From: Rhodospirillaceae bacterium | GTDB taxonomy: Bacteria > Pseudomonadota > Alphaproteobacteria > UBA8366 > GCA-2717185 | DNA: 5,808 nucleotides | Reading direction: 5' to 3' | Assembly: GCA_028817685.1 (NCBI GenBank) | Contig: JAPPPC010000474.1 | Span: forward strand, 1-5,808 | Shown here: positions 4,506-5,808 of the stretch, piece by piece | Layout of the letters: each line of letters opens with the position of its first letter | How positions within the stretch are numbered: the stretch's first letter is position 1 | The notes under the pieces: model-generated | What the model was told of the DNA's origin: nothing | The model's database searches: none | What the model saw: the letters and a program-made list of their open reading frames with translations, nothing else | Program-made: the position numbers and the translations under genes

Positions 4506-5768
4506 TCACTGCTTCAACGCGGCTGCGATGGTGTCGTAGTCGGCCAACCGGTCGAGCGGCCCCATCGCCGCGATCGTCGGTCGGCCGGCGAAGATACGCG
4601 CGGCGACAGCCGCAACCGCATCGATATCCACCGCTTCGATTTTGGCGATCTGCTCCTCGATCGGGATCTGGCGATTGAAAATGAGGGTCTGCTGCGCCAT
4701 CTGCTCGCAGCGGACTCCCGTCGATTCAAGCGCCATCAGGGTCGCCGCCTTGAGCTGGTTGCGGGCCCGCTTCACCTCTGCCTCTTCCAAGGTCTCCCCG
4801 AGCCGATGGATTTCAGCACACAGCGCCGTGGTCAGCTCCGCTGTCTCCTCGCGCCCCGTGCCGGCATAGATCGAAAACAAGCCGCAATCGGAATAGTAAG
4901 ACAGGAAGGAATAGATCGAGTAGGCGAGCCCGCGCCGTTCGCGAATCTCCTGGAACAGTCGCGAGGACATGCCGCCGCCGAACAGGGAGGACAGCACCGA
5001 TGCCGCGTAGAACGCCTCGTCATGGTAGCCGAAGCCGGGGAAGCCTAGGACGAAATGGACCTGTTCCAGTTCCCGGTCCTCGCGGTGGTCGCCGCCAGCG
5101 TAGGAACCGGTCTCCGTCTCGCCGCCGGAGCGGCGCTGCAGGCCGGCAAACAGCTCTTCGGCCATCGCGACGACGGTGTCGTGGTCGACCCGGCCGGCGG
5201 CGGACAGCACCATCGCCTCGCCGCCATAGGTCTGCCGCATATGGCCCATGATGGCGTCGCGCGGCATGCTTTCCACGATTTCCGGCCGGCCCAGCACCGG
5301 CCTGCCGAGCGGCTGGTCGGGAAAGGCGGTGGCCTGGAAATGGTCAAAGATGATGTCGTCCGGCGTGTCGTAGGACTGCCCAATCTCCTGCAGGACAACG
5401 GCCCGTTCGCGCGCCAGTTCGTCCGGGTCGAAGATCGAATCCTGCAAGATGTCGGCCAGGATATCCATCGCCAACGGCGCGTCGCCATGCAGCACCTTGG
5501 CGTAATAGGCGGTGTGTTCGCGGCTGGTATAGGCGTTGATCTGACCGCCGACATCCTCGATTTCGCGGGCGATATCGACGGCGCTGCGGCGGGACGTGCC
5601 CTTGAACGCCATATGCTCCAGCAGATGGGCGACACCGTTGATGGCTTGCGGTTCGTTCCTGGTGCCGGCGCCGACCCAAACGCCGAGCGAGGCGATCTCG
5701 ACGGTGTCGACCGTGTCGGTCACAACCCGCATACCGCACGACAGAGTCGAGGCGCGGACGCCGCTCAT
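4506..5768 (-). CDS. M16 family zinc metallopeptidase (processing peptidase beta type)
   Basis: This 420-residue protein is a full-length single-module M16 peptidase related to the mitochondrial processing peptidase beta subunit and to bacterial YmxG/PqqL-like enzymes. The inverted zinc motif is HLLEH (48-52), and the distal ligand is E128 in VVLQEI, 76 residues after H52, the family's standard spacing. All zinc-site residues are therefore present. The N-terminal strand RASTLSCGMRVVTD (5-18) precedes VWVGAGTRNE. The second domain carries the glycine-rich GGGMSSRLFQEIRE (264-277) and RGLAYS (279-284), typical of the catalytic subunit's substrate-binding side. No signal peptide is visible, so it is cytoplasmic or exported by another route. 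The ATG overlaps the preceding stop (ATGA), with AAGGG 6 bases upstream. It is followed after 56 bases by the acetyltransferase gene. Its substrate is not known from this sequence. Confidence 0.95.
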   Translation of the reverse strand: MSGVRASTLSCGMRVVTDTVDTVEIASLGVWVGAGTRNEPQAINGVAHLLEHMAFKGTSRRSAVDIAREIEDVGGQINAYTSREHTAYYAKVLHGDAPLAMDILADILQDSIFDPDELARERAVVLQEIGQSYDTPDDIIFDHFQATAFPDQPLGRPVLGRPEIVESMPRDAIMGHMRQTYGGEAMVLSAAGRVDHDTVVAMAEELFAGLQRRSGGETETGSYAGGDHREDRELEQVHFVLGFPGFGYHDEAFYAASVLSSLFGGGMSSRLFQEIRERRGLAYSIYSFLSYYSDCGLFSIYAGTGREETAELTTALCAEIHRLGETLEEAEVKRARNQLKAATLMALESTGVRCEQMAQQTLIFNRQIPIEEQIAKIEAVDIDAVAAVAARIFAGRPTIAAMGPLDRLADYDTIAAALKQ

Positions 5769-5808
5769 GCGGCGCCCTTAAGACTGACATGTTCGCGCAC
5801 GAAGGACT
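5765..5808 (-). CDS. C-terminal end of an upstream gene, probably threonine synthase (partial)
   Basis: Only the last 13 complete codons are in the window: SFVREHVSLKGAA then TGA (5765-5767). The TGA overlaps the ATG of the M16 peptidase by four bases (ATGA), so the two genes are translationally coupled and share an operon. In many alphaproteobacteria the gene directly before this M16 peptidase is thrC (threonine synthase), whose end often has an xFVxE-like helix. The tail here is compatible but too short to prove it. The coding frame and overlap are seen directly; the identity is inferred from remembered gene order, so no symbol is assigned. Confidence 0.5.
   Translation of the reverse strand, partial: SFVREHVSLKGAA

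Noticed and set aside
1..5808. CRISPR arrays, tRNA or rRNA genes, insertion sequences, integrases, toxin-antitoxin pairs
   Set aside because: I saw no regularly spaced repeats, no tRNA cloverleaf or rRNA sequence, and no transposase, integrase or toxin-like protein in any frame.

Overview
This is a GC-rich (well above 60% by eye) chromosomal window, most likely from an alphaproteobacterium of Rhodospirillales type. That placement is an inference. It rests on the mix of a YqgE/AlgH protein, a RimJ-type acetyltransferase directly behind an HxxEH M16 peptidase, and a small Cys-pair secreted protein. No rRNA or marker gene is present to confirm it.

Layout, left to right. (1) 50-625 (+) is a YqgE/AlgH family protein. 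All other genes lie on the minus strand. (2) 802-1107 (-) is a 101-residue secreted protein of unknown function with a GTG start. (3) 1333-2913 (-) is an orphan 526-residue, cysteine-free, alpha-helical protein that resembles internal or structural proteins of alphaproteobacterial tailed phages. It is bracketed on both sides by diverged copies of the same roughly 105-bp module: two hairpins with U-tracts, then a Shine-Dalgarno, then the first codons of a gene. (4) 3151-3702 (-) is a secreted DUF2796/ZrgA-like protein without a His-rich loop. (5) 3856-4449 (-) is a RimJ/RimL-type GNAT acetyltransferase. (6) 4506-5768 (-) is an M16 metallopeptidase of the beta-MPP type. (7) 5765-5808 (-) is the last codons of an upstream gene, probably threonine synthase, overlapping the peptidase start by ATGA.

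How the genes work together. The right-hand block (upstream gene, M16 peptidase, acetyltransferase) reads as one co-directional housekeeping operon transcribed right to left. The ZrgA-like gene has its own 153-bp upstream gap containing a perfect 7-bp inverted repeat. The middle block is the accessory part. It looks like a leftover of a phage late operon in which successive genes were separated by a repeated terminator/ribosome-binding-site module. The second copy of the module leads into only a few codons before a stop, as if a following gene was deleted.

No complete new defence or mobile system is visible. The most interesting signal is the repeated boundary module around the orphan phage-like gene.
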